Shown: positions 1 to 7,740 of the stretch, piece by piece | Position numbering within the stretch: the first letter of the stretch is position 1 | Layout: each line of letters begins with the position of its first letter | Assembly: GCF_000242915.1 (NCBI RefSeq) | Contig: NZ_AFRZ01000001.1 | Coordinates: 1,488,001 to 1,552,000, forward strand | Source of the DNA: Sulfurimonas gotlandica GD1 | GTDB taxonomy: Bacteria > Campylobacterota > Campylobacteria > Campylobacterales > Sulfurimonadaceae | Direction of reading: 5' to 3' | Length of the DNA: 64,000 bases | Translations under genes and position numbers: made by a program | Notes under the pieces: model-generated | The model's input: only the letters and a program-made list of their open reading frames with translations | Told to the model about the DNA's origin: nothing | Database searches by the model: none

Positions 1-2643
1 TTGTATTAAATGAAAATAATCACTACACCTGTTTTTACCCATCTCATATAAAATGGAAATTTTTAAAATTGGATAACTCATATCATCTTCGAGTGTGTTT
101 TTGAAAAAGTCTGTATCTTCAATCATTTTTTCTACAAACTCGCTAGGGTAACTGAGGATTTTTTTACTCAACGATAGGTCATCGAGCATAGGTAGAACTA
201 TTTTTTTTATCTCTGTAGATACAATATTGTCAAGCATCTCTACAGCATAAGCTTTTCTATCTTTTGATTGGCTATTGTAGTTGTATTTACATTGTAAAAG
301 TATCTCCTTAGGATAGGCATAGGCCATTATTAAAAATAGATTTGAGATTTTTTTTGTGCTAAGTTCTTCTAATACTTGGTAACTGTTTGGATAATTTATC
401 TTATCAAATACGTCTAAAATAATTAAGTTTTCCAGTATCTCTCTTACATTGTTTGTAAGCAAAAACTTGATTAGTTTCTGATTACTTGATATAAAATTCG
501 TTTCAAAAAGTTTTTCCAAGATAATGTCATGTAGCAAAGGTTCATTGATTTTTTCTAATAAAAATTCATTAGATTGTTCAGTTTTATAAGAAGAAATTAC
601 TTTAATAAGACCAAACTTGGTATTTAAGTTTTCTGATGCATTAAAGTACTCGATTAGCAACTTCAAAATTGAATCTCCAAATTTAATCAATGCTTTTATG
701 CTTTCATTCCTGTACTCGTCTGTACCCAGAGTTTTAAAGAGATTTGGCAGAAATTTTTCAATTTTTAAATTACCTACAACTGTTATTGAGATAGTTTTAA
801 TATCTAGCTCAGTACTTTGCAAAGACTCTTCTATCGCTTTATAAAAACTAGGAACTTTCATTTGTTTTAAAATATTTAAAGCGATTATCCTATCTTCTTT
901 TTTATCAGATTCAAAAAGATTATTTAAAGCAGACCCTGCGATTAAGATTCCATCTACACCAGTATGTTCGAGCATACCAACTATTGCGCCTTCTTTTATT
1001 ATTACATTATTATTGTCAATAAATTTTGAAACCCTCTCTATAGATTTATATGTTGCCAACTGACAGTATGTTCTCAATAATTTATTGATAATCGCAGGAT
1101 TATTCTCTATTTCAATTCTATCTTCCAATACAGTGACAAAATCTTTAAGTTCTTTTTGTCCAATATACTCTATTACTCTAAGCCTGATTACATCACTTTT
1201 ATGTGTAGATAATTTACTGAGTATTTCATTGATTTGTTCATAATTCATTGTTACCAGAGCATTTAAGCAGTAAAGAATTTCTACATCATTTTCACTCTCT
1301 AGTCCATTTAAAATGAAATTTTCATCAAGCTCACTTAAGAGTAAATCATCGGAAAAAACTTCTCTTTTCATAAGTAATTTTTCTAATGATTTCACATACT
1401 CTTCTTTTAGACGTTTACCCAAAATCAACCAAATGACAGCCATAAAAATAATGAGATAATAGACAATACTGAGATCTCCAAATTTTGCCAAAACAAGTAA
1501 AAATACTCCGGCTACTCCCATACTAATCGGTTCGATAATTGTTTCTCTAAAAGCCAAAACTTTCGTTCGCTGATGACTCGCTATTGCTTGATTTAAAAGT
1601 TTGAAACTTGGATTTAAAATCGTGATATCCAGTACTTCATTTAAAAGTTTTAAAACCAATAGAACTACAAAACCAACTCCCAAAGAAAGCATGGCAGTGA
1701 TGACAAGCGATGATGTCCCAACAAGTGCCAATATCGGAATCGCCAATAATCCAAAAGCAACACCAAAACGACTCAGCATCGCCCCGGAAATGAATAAACT
1801 TGAAAATAAGTTGACAATATTTAAGAGAGCAAAAAACATCCCAAAAAAGCTTGCCAGCTCTTTTTCATTAGTGAACTTTTCCTCCACTTTGAAATAAAAA
1901 ACATAGTCGATAAAATAAAATATAAAAAATGCTAAAACAGAAATAGTAAAAAAAAGGATGAAATACCTGTTTTTAAGCAGAGTGGAATAGGAAATATCAT
2001 TTTCTTTTGATTCCTCATATAGTGGTTTTTCTATATTGAATTTACTTGAAAATTTATTTAAAATCTTTAGCAGTAAAAGAAAGGATGCCATCAGAGTAAT
2101 ACTTGATATAAACAGTAAATTTATAGTTTCTATATAATCTAAGAGTATGCCAATAGAAAAACCACCTATAATACCGGCAAAAATTTCTCCTGACATTAAA
2201 AGTCCAAAAAGCCGCTTTCCTTGACGAATATTGAACAAAAAACTGCTTAAAATCCCAAACTCTAGTCCAACAAACATCCACATCATGTCTTTAAAGACCA
2301 TTATGCCCATAAAAGCTAACTTGGAATCGCTAAACTTTATGAGAACTAAAAAAATGATAAAGATGGATAAAACAAATAGAAGAGTTATTTTAAGTAGCTT
2401 TTGAATACTCAATTTATTTTCCAGCTTACTATAGTAAAATCCGGCTATAACCGAGACAATAGCAGTTATAATGTAAACATATGGTAATTGAGAAGTATCG
2501 TATTTCATTAAAAAAAGAGTATTGGCAGTTGTTTCAAAAAAAGTTAAAGATAATCCATTTAAAAAGGAGTGGAGAAATAAGAGTAATAAAGGTTGAACTT
2601 CATCTTTTTCAATTGATTTAAAAACATAAAATAGCTTATTCAC
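1..2643 (-). CDS. Carrier-type membrane protein with C-terminal HEAT-like repeats (3' end outside window)
   Basis: Reading the minus strand from a GTG at 2643 gives one open frame of 881 codons with no stop before the window edge, so the C-terminus is missing. The start is supported by AAAAGGAG five bases upstream. Residues about 15-420 are a run of hydrophobic segments resembling the MFS/NTT (nucleotide carrier) fold: an early Phe-rich helix 'LTFFETTANTLF', a 'FGLLMSGEIFAGIIGG' helix and about 12 membrane spans. After about residue 440 the protein turns soluble and helical, with repeated 'IRLRVIEYIG'-like units typical of HEAT repeats. Carrier-HEAT fusions are known among NTT-like proteins; substrate cannot be inferred. 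No frameshift seen in the translation I made by eye. Confidence 0.75.
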   Translation of the reverse strand, partial: MNKLFYVFKSIEKDEVQPLLLLFLHSFLNGLSLTFFETTANTLFLMKYDTSQLPYVYIITAIVSVIAGFYYSKLENKLSIQKLLKITLLFVLSIFIIFLVLIKFSDSKLAFMGIMVFKDMMWMFVGLEFGILSSFLFNIRQGKRLFGLLMSGEIFAGIIGGFSIGILLDYIETINLLFISSITLMASFLLLLKILNKFSSKFNIEKPLYEESKENDISYSTLLKNRYFILFFTISVLAFFIFYFIDYVFYFKVEEKFTNEKELASFFGMFFALLNIVNLFSSLFISGAMLSRFGVAFGLLAIPILALVGTSSLVITAMLSLGVGFVVLLVLKLLNEVLDITILNPSFKLLNQAIASHQRTKVLAFRETIIEPISMGVAGVFLLVLAKFGDLSIVYYLIIFMAVIWLILGKRLKEEYVKSLEKLLMKREVFSDDLLLSELDENFILNGLESENDVEILYCLNALVTMNYEQINEILSKLSTHKSDVIRLRVIEYIGQKELKDFVTVLEDRIEIENNPAIINKLLRTYCQLATYKSIERVSKFIDNNNVIIKEGAIVGMLEHTGVDGILIAGSALNNLFESDKKEDRIIALNILKQMKVPSFYKAIEESLQSTELDIKTISITVVGNLKIEKFLPNLFKTLGTDEYRNESIKALIKFGDSILKLLIEYFNASENLNTKFGLIKVISSYKTEQSNEFLLEKINEPLLHDIILEKLFETNFISSNQKLIKFLLTNNVREILENLIILDVFDKINYPNSYQVLEELSTKKISNLFLIMAYAYPKEILLQCKYNYNSQSKDRKAYAVEMLDNIVSTEIKKIVLPMLDDLSLSKKILSYPSEFVEKMIEDTDFFKNTLEDDMSYPILKISILYEMGKNRCSDYFHLIQ

Positions 2644-2714
2644 CAGTTCTCCTTTTGTTAAGATAATGAATAAGCAGTATAACCGAAAATAACTTTTCAG
2701 TGTTATGAATTATT

Positions 2715-3533
2715 TTATCCAGCCCTCATATTTAAAATATCAGCAACAACTATCTCTTTGTCATATTTCACAAAAGATTCACTTTTTTCTAGAATTGTAT
2801 ACATTGTCATTCTATCGGCTAACTCATTTCCCTCAAAACCTGAATGCGCTTTTATATGAGAGAGTGTTACATCATTTTTGATGGAGTTGTATAAATGGTA
2901 TGAGAGTTTTATTATTTCTAAGTTTTTAATCTCTCCGCCTTTTTTTGTCCATCCTTTTTTCTCCCACGATATAGCCCATGTTTTTATGCAGTTTATGGAG
3001 TACATTGAGTCGCATTTTATCTCAACGGTATTCCCGTTTACAGCTTCTTTTTGAGCGAGTAACAGAGATTCATAAAGTGCTCCAAGTTCCGCAGTGTTGT
3101 TTGTGCCCATCTCTTCATATAATCCATACCAAAGTTCGGATAGTGTGTCATTTCTATATACAGCCACTCCAGAACCTGCTTTGCCTGGGTTAGGAGTACA
3201 TCCACCGTCACAATATATGGTTACATTGCCACTCTCAGAAGTTGGCATCTGAATTTTCACCTCTACTTCTAACTCTTTATCATTCTCTTCTTTTCGGAAC
3301 TTTTGCAAAGCTTTGTAGTTAAAAATAATTTTGTCTTGAATCTCTTTGTCTTCAACGCCATTTAGTAAAATAAAGAGTTCTGCTCTGGCATCTGAGAGTT
3401 GCTTGTTAAGTGACAAGGCTCTCCACTCAGACTTTTCATCCTCTTTTAAGTCTAGTAAAACAAGTTGAGATTCATTTATCTCTTTACCCTCATCTACACC
3501 TAACTTTAATAATTTTTTTGTAACTATTTGCAT
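2715..3533 (-). CDS. rnhA: Ribonuclease HI-family protein with N-terminal extension
   Basis: 272 residues. The RNase H domain fills the C-terminal two thirds: 'YCDGGCTPNPGKAGSG' (first Asp at about residue 108), 'NTAELGALYESLL' (catalytic Glu), 'IKCDSMYSINC' (second Asp) and 'HIKAHSGFEGNELADRM' (His loop and last Asp). All four acidic active-site positions are present, so it should cut the RNA strand of RNA:DNA hybrids in the cytoplasm. A classical RNase HI is about 150 residues; here about 100 extra N-terminal residues are Lys/Glu-rich and helical and match no domain I recognise. It lies 14 bases downstream of slyD on the same strand, probably co-transcribed. Confidence 0.85.
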   Translation of the reverse strand: MQIVTKKLLKLGVDEGKEINESQLVLLDLKEDEKSEWRALSLNKQLSDARAELFILLNGVEDKEIQDKIIFNYKALQKFRKEENDKELEVEVKIQMPTSESGNVTIYCDGGCTPNPGKAGSGVAVYRNDTLSELWYGLYEEMGTNNTAELGALYESLLLAQKEAVNGNTVEIKCDSMYSINCIKTWAISWEKKGWTKKGGEIKNLEIIKLSYHLYNSIKNDVTLSHIKAHSGFEGNELADRMTMYTILEKSESFVKYDKEIVVADILNMRAG

Positions 3534-3547
3534 TTTTTTCCTTGGAC

Positions 3548-4027
3548 TTAGTCATGATGATGTGTATCGTGTTCAAGAATAGCCTGAACTTCATCTTCGT
3601 TAAGTTCTTGAATCTCTGTTATAAGCCCTTCGAAAGTGAGTGTTTTTCCAGCAAGAGGATGGTTTCCATTGAGCGTAGCATACTCGTCGTTGATATTCAT
3701 AATTGTATATATTATATTTTTTTCTGAAAGCTCATCACTGTCTCCATCAAGCTCCATCCCAACATAAATATCTTCTGGAAGTTCGCTGAGTTCCTCTGTA
3801 AAGAGAAGTTCTTCTTCGAACTCTCCAAAAGCTTCTTGTGGAGAAAGTGTTACTTTAAAAGTGTCATCAACTACTTTTCCATCAAGAGCATTTTCAAGTT
3901 CTGAAAATATATGACCGTATCCTCCATGAAGGTAAATCAGTTCTCCTTCGTTTGGATTTAGATGTATCCCATCGGCATCATGTAGAGTATACTCAATATG
4001 CACAAGTCTGTTTCTAGCTATTTCCAT
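3548..4027 (-). CDS. slyD: FKBP-type peptidyl-prolyl cis-trans isomerase, SlyD-like
   Basis: 159 residues with no signal peptide, so a cytoplasmic chaperone/isomerase. The N-terminal FKBP part shows 'VHIEYTLHDADG', 'LIYLHGGYGHIFSELENAL' and 'VTLSPQEAFGEF', the SlyD signature, with the inserted IF chaperone domain around residues 65-125. The C-terminus ends in a short His cluster ('HDTHHHD'), a reduced version of the metal-binding tail that in E. coli SlyD supplies nickel for hydrogenase maturation. The ATG at 4027 has GAAGG upstream. Confidence 0.9.
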   Translation of the reverse strand: MEIARNRLVHIEYTLHDADGIHLNPNEGELIYLHGGYGHIFSELENALDGKVVDDTFKVTLSPQEAFGEFEEELLFTEELSELPEDIYVGMELDGDSDELSEKNIIYTIMNINDEYATLNGNHPLAGKTLTFEGLITEIQELNEDEVQAILEHDTHHHD

Positions 4028-4206
4028 ATAATCATCCTTCTCTTTTTATCGGATTATAGCACAAGAATTTCAAGTAGGCTTTATATGCTATTGTGGCATG
4101 GATTAGTCTCATACTGTTTATGGGATTCGGTTATAATAATTATCTAAGTATTGTTTGAAAAAAGATTATTGATAGTTTTCAATGAGTTCATCATTTATAT
4201 CTTTAG

Positions 4207-4212
4207 TATAAT
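4207..4212 (+). promoter_or_regulatory. Candidate -10 box (TATAAT) for the hemerythrin operon
   Basis: TATAAT preceded by an AT-rich stretch, 33 bases before the chosen hemerythrin start. No recognisable -35 box, which is usual for sigma-70 promoters in Campylobacterota. Confidence 0.5.
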
Positions 4213-4244
4213 GCTTGTAGCAGAAGATAAAAATGGAGTTTTAT

Positions 4245-4661
4245 ATGATTGAACTTAACACCATACCTCTCGTGCCTATTGATAGTATGAATGAAACTCA
4301 TCTTGAAGAGGTAGAGATAATCAACACTTTGTTGACTCAACTCCAAGCTAAAGCAGATTTTGTAGTTATTTCTAAAACTTTTGAAGAACTTCTTGAGCAT
4401 ATGCAAGAACATTTTGCCACTGAAGAGAAGATGATGCAAGATGCTCACTATCCTTCTTTTCGTATGCACAAAGCAGACCATGACAAAGTGCTCAATGAAA
4501 CACGATATGCTGAGATGGAGTGGCGAAACAGAAAAGAAATAGATGCTTTAAAAGCTTACTTTGAAGAAGAGATACTCACGTGGTTAGACCAGCACATCAA
4601 AGCGATGGATACTCCAATGGCAGATTTCCTTGGAACAAAACATGCAAGGTATGGTTTATGA
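4245..4661 (+). CDS. Bacteriohemerythrin
   Basis: About 138 residues; binds O2 at a non-haem di-iron site. Iron ligands are visible in order: 'MNETHLEEVEIINTL', 'HMQEHFATEEKMM', 'HKADHDKVLNE' and 'WLDQHIKAMD', matching the H...HxxxE...HxxxH...HxxxxD pattern. I prefer the ATG at 4245 to the in-frame ATG at 4233, because GGAG at 4235-4238 lies six bases before 4245 and the upstream ATG would overlap it. Single-domain hemerythrins in microaerophilic Campylobacterota are linked to oxygen storage or protection of Fe-S enzymes; that role here is by family. Stop overlaps the next start (ATGA). Confidence 0.9.
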   Translation: MIELNTIPLVPIDSMNETHLEEVEIINTLLTQLQAKADFVVISKTFEELLEHMQEHFATEEKMMQDAHYPSFRMHKADHDKVLNETRYAEMEWRNRKEIDALKAYFEEEILTWLDQHIKAMDTPMADFLGTKHARYGL

Positions 4662-4855
4662 AACAAGTAGAGATATGTTCAAATTGCTATGCACATTTAA
4701 TGGAAAATAGAATCTATCTCTATGTAGATAATGAGTTTACCGAGCTTCTATACATAGATGATGTTGAAAATTTAGATGATCCTATCCCACACATCGTTAG
4801 AGAAATTGAACTTTCATCTCGACCTAGTTTGTATAGTTGTGTAGAGTTGATATAG
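4658..4855 (+). CDS. Hypothetical 65-residue protein coupled to hemerythrin
   Basis: The start ATG at 4658 overlaps the hemerythrin stop as ATGA, which argues for translational coupling and for this start over a longer in-frame one at 4580 inside hemerythrin. The product is acidic ('YVDNEFTELLYIDDVENLDD'), has a CSNC motif near the N-terminus and no signal or membrane segment. Family not recognised. The two-component pair begins 13 bases downstream, so the four genes 4245-6687 may form one unit. Confidence 0.6.
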   Translation: MKQVEICSNCYAHLMENRIYLYVDNEFTELLYIDDVENLDDPIPHIVREIELSSRPSLYSCVELI

Positions 4856-4868
4856 GATATAATAGTTC

Positions 4869-5540
4869 ATGAAAAAGAAACTCTTACTGCTTGAAGATGA
4901 CCTTGCTTTGAATGAGACTGTTGTTGATTACTTTGAGAGTCTTGGGTTTAGTGTTACCCCTGTATATGATGGTAATAGTGCTCTAGATGCTATTTATGAG
5001 AATAACTTTGACCTTTTACTGCTAGATGTTAATGTTCCTGACATAAATGGTTTTGAGATACTAAAAACTGCAAGAGAACAAGGTTCTACTACACCTGCTA
5101 TTTTCATAACTTCACTGAACTCTATGAGTGATTTGGAAAATGGATATGATAGTGGATGTGATGACTACATACGAAAACCATTTGCGCTCAAAGAGTTAAA
5201 GTTAAGAGTAGAGAGCATTTTAAAAAGGGATTTTTTTCATAACGAGAGCAGTAAAATACAGATAGATGCAAACATTTACTATGATACAAATAGCAACTTG
5301 CTAACTGTCAACAATGATGAGGTGCAACTAAACAACAAAGACGCAAAACTGTTAAAACTTTTTTTACAAAATAAAGATACTCTTGTAACTCATGAGGTTA
5401 TATATTCGACTCTTTGGGAATATGGAGAAGAGATAAGTGAAAGTGCTTTACGAACATATATAAAAAATCTACGAAAACACTTAGGGAAAGAAAAAATTGT
5501 CAGTATTAAAAAACTTGGATATAGATTTACCACAAAGTGA
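4869..5540 (+). CDS. OmpR/PhoB-family response regulator
   Basis: 223 residues. The receiver domain (about 1-120) has the acidic pair 'LEDD' near the N-terminus, the phospho-acceptor Asp in 'LLLLDVNVPDINGFE' (about residue 53), the conserved Thr/Ser ('IFITS') and Lys in 'DYIRKPF'. The C-terminal winged helix (about 130-223) shows 'SALRTYIKNLRKHLG' and 'KLGYRFTTK', typical of DNA-binding OmpR proteins. The last 44 bases overlap the downstream kinase gene, so they form a cognate pair. Regulon unknown; the cytochrome genes that follow are a possible target by position only. Confidence 0.92.
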   Translation: MKKKLLLLEDDLALNETVVDYFESLGFSVTPVYDGNSALDAIYENNFDLLLLDVNVPDINGFEILKTAREQGSTTPAIFITSLNSMSDLENGYDSGCDDYIRKPFALKELKLRVESILKRDFFHNESSKIQIDANIYYDTNSNLLTVNNDEVQLNNKDAKLLKLFLQNKDTLVTHEVIYSTLWEYGEEISESALRTYIKNLRKHLGKEKIVSIKKLGYRFTTK

Positions 5541-6687
5541 AAAAAAGACACTATATAGGTTCTTATCTTTATATGTTTTTTTTACCATTGTCATTTTAGG
5601 TTTAACCATATCCCTATACTATACTCTGCAAAAAGAGTTGGCTAGCAGTCAAAGAACAATAGTCTTAGATGAGTATGCAAATGAGTTTTTAATAGCACTA
5701 GAAGAGCTTCATAATGATAAAACAGACACTCTGTTATACCCAACAGATGCCAAGTTTAAAACTTCTCTTTATGGGAAGGATTATAAACTTATATATTCAA
5801 CCCTGACTAACCCTAAAAACCTACTCACAGAAGTGACATATACAAATAATAAAATCATAAGATACGTAGCCCAACCAGAAAAATACTATTTAAATACTCA
5901 ATATATTATAGTAGAGATGATGGATGATAAAGAGTGGCTGAATGAGACTATTAAAACCATCGTCATATACAGTTCTATATTTTTCATCTTTATGTTAGTA
6001 GTTGGATATTTTTTACTAAACCTGTTTTTAAAGCCTATGAAGGATGCTCTGCATCTACTAGATATATTTATAAAAGATACTACACATGAGTTAAATACTC
6101 CAGTAAGTACGATTATGACAAATATTGAGCTTATAGATAAAGAGAGCATCCAAGATAAATACCTTTTAAAAAGTATCAATCGAATAGATATAGGGGCAAA
6201 GACTATATCTAATATATACGATGATTTGACCTACTTAGTGTTAAACAATAAAATCGTATCAGATAATCAAGATATAAATCTGAAACAACTTATAGAGCAG
6301 AGAGTTGAGTACTTTTCAACTTTAGCAAATATAAAAAAAATCAAAGTTGTAACAAACCTGGATGCAGATGCAGTATTGAATATTGACAACAAAAAGCTCT
6401 CAAAACTAGTGGATAATATCTTATCAAATGCCATAAAGTACAACAAGATAAACGGTTCAATAAATATAGATCTAGATGCAAATAAACTTACCATCAAAGA
6501 CACAGGCAAAGGTATAAAAGAAGAGCATATAGATTCGATGTTCGATAGATATGCTAGATTTGATAAGATTGTCGGTGGTTTTGGTATTGGCTTAAATATC
6601 GTAAAAATGATTTGTAATGAGTATGACTTAACTATAAACATAACATCAAAATTAGACAACTGGACAGAAGTTTCTATCTCTTGGTAA
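5497..6687 (+). CDS. Sensor histidine kinase
   Basis: 396 residues if translation starts at TTG 5497, inside the regulator gene; GGGAAAG lies seven bases upstream. No better-placed ATG exists before the first membrane helix, so the start is somewhat uncertain. Two membrane spans (about 24-45 and 155-178) enclose a periplasmic sensor region of about 110 residues that matches no domain I know. No clear HAMP separates the second helix from the His-box 'DTTHELNTPVSTIM' (His about residue 197). ATP-binding boxes: 'NILSNAIKYN', 'IKDTGKGI', 'GFGIGLNIVK'. Confidence 0.9.
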   Translation: MSVLKNLDIDLPQSEKKTLYRFLSLYVFFTIVILGLTISLYYTLQKELASSQRTIVLDEYANEFLIALEELHNDKTDTLLYPTDAKFKTSLYGKDYKLIYSTLTNPKNLLTEVTYTNNKIIRYVAQPEKYYLNTQYIIVEMMDDKEWLNETIKTIVIYSSIFFIFMLVVGYFLLNLFLKPMKDALHLLDIFIKDTTHELNTPVSTIMTNIELIDKESIQDKYLLKSINRIDIGAKTISNIYDDLTYLVLNNKIVSDNQDINLKQLIEQRVEYFSTLANIKKIKVVTNLDADAVLNIDNKKLSKLVDNILSNAIKYNKINGSINIDLDANKLTIKDTGKGIKEEHIDSMFDRYARFDKIVGGFGIGLNIVKMICNEYDLTINITSKLDNWTEVSISW

Positions 6688-6715
6688 ATTTCACAATCAT
6701 TCCACAATTGTTTTA

Positions 6716-6721
6716 TATACT
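6716..6721 (+). promoter_or_regulatory. Candidate -10 box (TATACT) for the cytochrome pair
   Basis: TATACT in a T-rich stretch 28 bases before the cytochrome ATG, which itself has an AAGGAG ribosome site. It suggests the cytochromes can be transcribed apart from the two-component genes. Confidence 0.35.
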
Positions 6722-6748
6722 GCTTCTATAACAACTAAGGAGAATAAG

Positions 6749-7054
6749 ATGAAAACAATTAATAAAGTGTTATTAGGTTTAGCGGTAGTAGGTTCATTGA
6801 CAGTAGCAGCAGCAGACGGTGCAAGCCTATATAACAAATGTGCAGCATGTCATGGTACAACAGGTGAAAAAAAAGCTTTAGGTAAATCAGCAGTGATTAA
6901 AGGTTGGGAAGCTACAAAAACAGTTGAAGCTTTAAACGGATACAAAGCGGGAACTTATGGCGGAGCGATGAAAGGTTTAATGAAAGGTCAAGTTAATTCT
7001 TTAAATGATTCACAGATTGAAGCTTTAGCAAAATATATTGAAGCACAAAAATAG
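6749..7054 (+). CDS. Small periplasmic c-type cytochrome (class I, c553-like)
   Basis: 101 residues: signal peptide (about 1-22, cleaved after 'AAA'), a single haem-attachment motif CAACH at about residue 31, and a Met-rich region 'MKGLMKGQVNSL' that can give the sixth iron ligand, then the 'EALAKYIEAQ' helix typical of the fold. About 79 mature residues is the usual c553 size. Expected role: soluble periplasmic electron carrier, plausibly feeding the cbb3 oxidase encoded further right. The next gene starts 15 bases downstream. Confidence 0.92.
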   Translation: MKTINKVLLGLAVVGSLTVAAADGASLYNKCAACHGTTGEKKALGKSAVIKGWEATKTVEALNGYKAGTYGGAMKGLMKGQVNSLNDSQIEALAKYIEAQK

Positions 7055-7068
7055 GTAAAGGGTAAATT

Positions 7069-7392
7069 ATGAATAAGTTATTAAAATTAGTTTTGGCTAG
7101 TGTGATGGTACTGGCAGTGAGCACAACAGTTGCATCTGCCGATGTTGCCAAGGGGCAAAAACTTTATCTCAAAAAACTAAAAGGTTCTTGCAACATGAAT
7201 GGTGCCAAAATGGCTACTCTACACTCTCAAGGTGAATGGGAAACTTTTAAAGAAGAAGGCAAGCTTGCGGATGAACTTAAAAAAATCTGTCCAAAAGCTC
7301 CAAGTAAAGCTTTAGACAGTAAATATCTTGAGCACTACTATGATTTCTTTCATGAGTATGCTAACGATAGCGGTAACGTTCCATCTTGCTAA
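7069..7392 (+). CDS. Exported cytochrome-c-like protein lacking the haem-binding motif
   Basis: 107 residues with a clear signal peptide (about 1-25, 'VASA'). The mature start 'DVAKGQKLYLKKLKGSCN' is laid out like a class I cytochrome c N-terminus, but where CxxCH should be there is a single Cys and no His (CNMNG), and no other CxxCH occurs. The mature part has three Cys (about residues 42, 74 and 107), so a disulfide is possible. The region around 'YLEHYYDFFHEYANDSG' replaces the usual final helix. Paired with the real cytochrome upstream. Function unknown; a partner or regulator of the haem protein is only a guess. Confidence 0.75.
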   Translation: MNKLLKLVLASVMVLAVSTTVASADVAKGQKLYLKKLKGSCNMNGAKMATLHSQGEWETFKEEGKLADELKKICPKAPSKALDSKYLEHYYDFFHEYANDSGNVPSC

Positions 7393-7404
7393 AAGAAACT
7401 AAAA

Positions 7405-7441
7405 CTCAACTTCGATGGATTTTCATTCCACAGAAGTTGAG
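7405..7441. terminator. Hairpin between convergent genes
   Basis: CTCAACTTC (7405-7413) and GAAGTTGAG (7433-7441) form a perfect 9-bp stem with a 19-base loop, 12 bases after the stop of the cytochrome-like gene and just before the end of the convergent minus-strand gene. No strong T-run, so a weak or bidirectional terminator. Confidence 0.5.
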
Positions 7442-7457
7442 ATTTAAATCACTTTTC

Positions 7458-7652
7458 TTAATCTTTTTCAATAAACAGTTCCATGCCAGTATGTTTTTGA
7501 TATTCTTTTCCCATTTTAAATGTTTTTATAGCCATTTTCGCCTCTAGAAGAGTATCAAAGGCTCTAATCTTTTCATCAAATTCTACATGAAATTTTAATA
7601 TACCGTCAACTTCTTTTTCTTCTATTTTGTATTTTTCATCTGAGTGAAGCAT
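7458..7652 (-). CDS. Hypothetical 64-residue protein
   Basis: A short acidic/basic mixed protein ('EVDGILKFHVEFDEKIRAF', 'KMGKEYQKHTGMELFIEKD') with no signal peptide, membrane helix or Cys. GAGGAAC precedes its ATG. It stands alone between two plus-strand transcription units, with a hairpin after its stop. Family not recognised, but codon use and the ribosome site make it plausible. Confidence 0.55.
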   Translation of the reverse strand: MLHSDEKYKIEEKEVDGILKFHVEFDEKIRAFDTLLEAKMAIKTFKMGKEYQKHTGMELFIEKD

Positions 7653-7740
7653 ATCTGTTCCTCGTTATTTTATTTATAGTCAATATACTATCTAATTCGG
7701 TTATAATTTTGAATAAAAATTTTAAGAATTGTTGGAAAAA

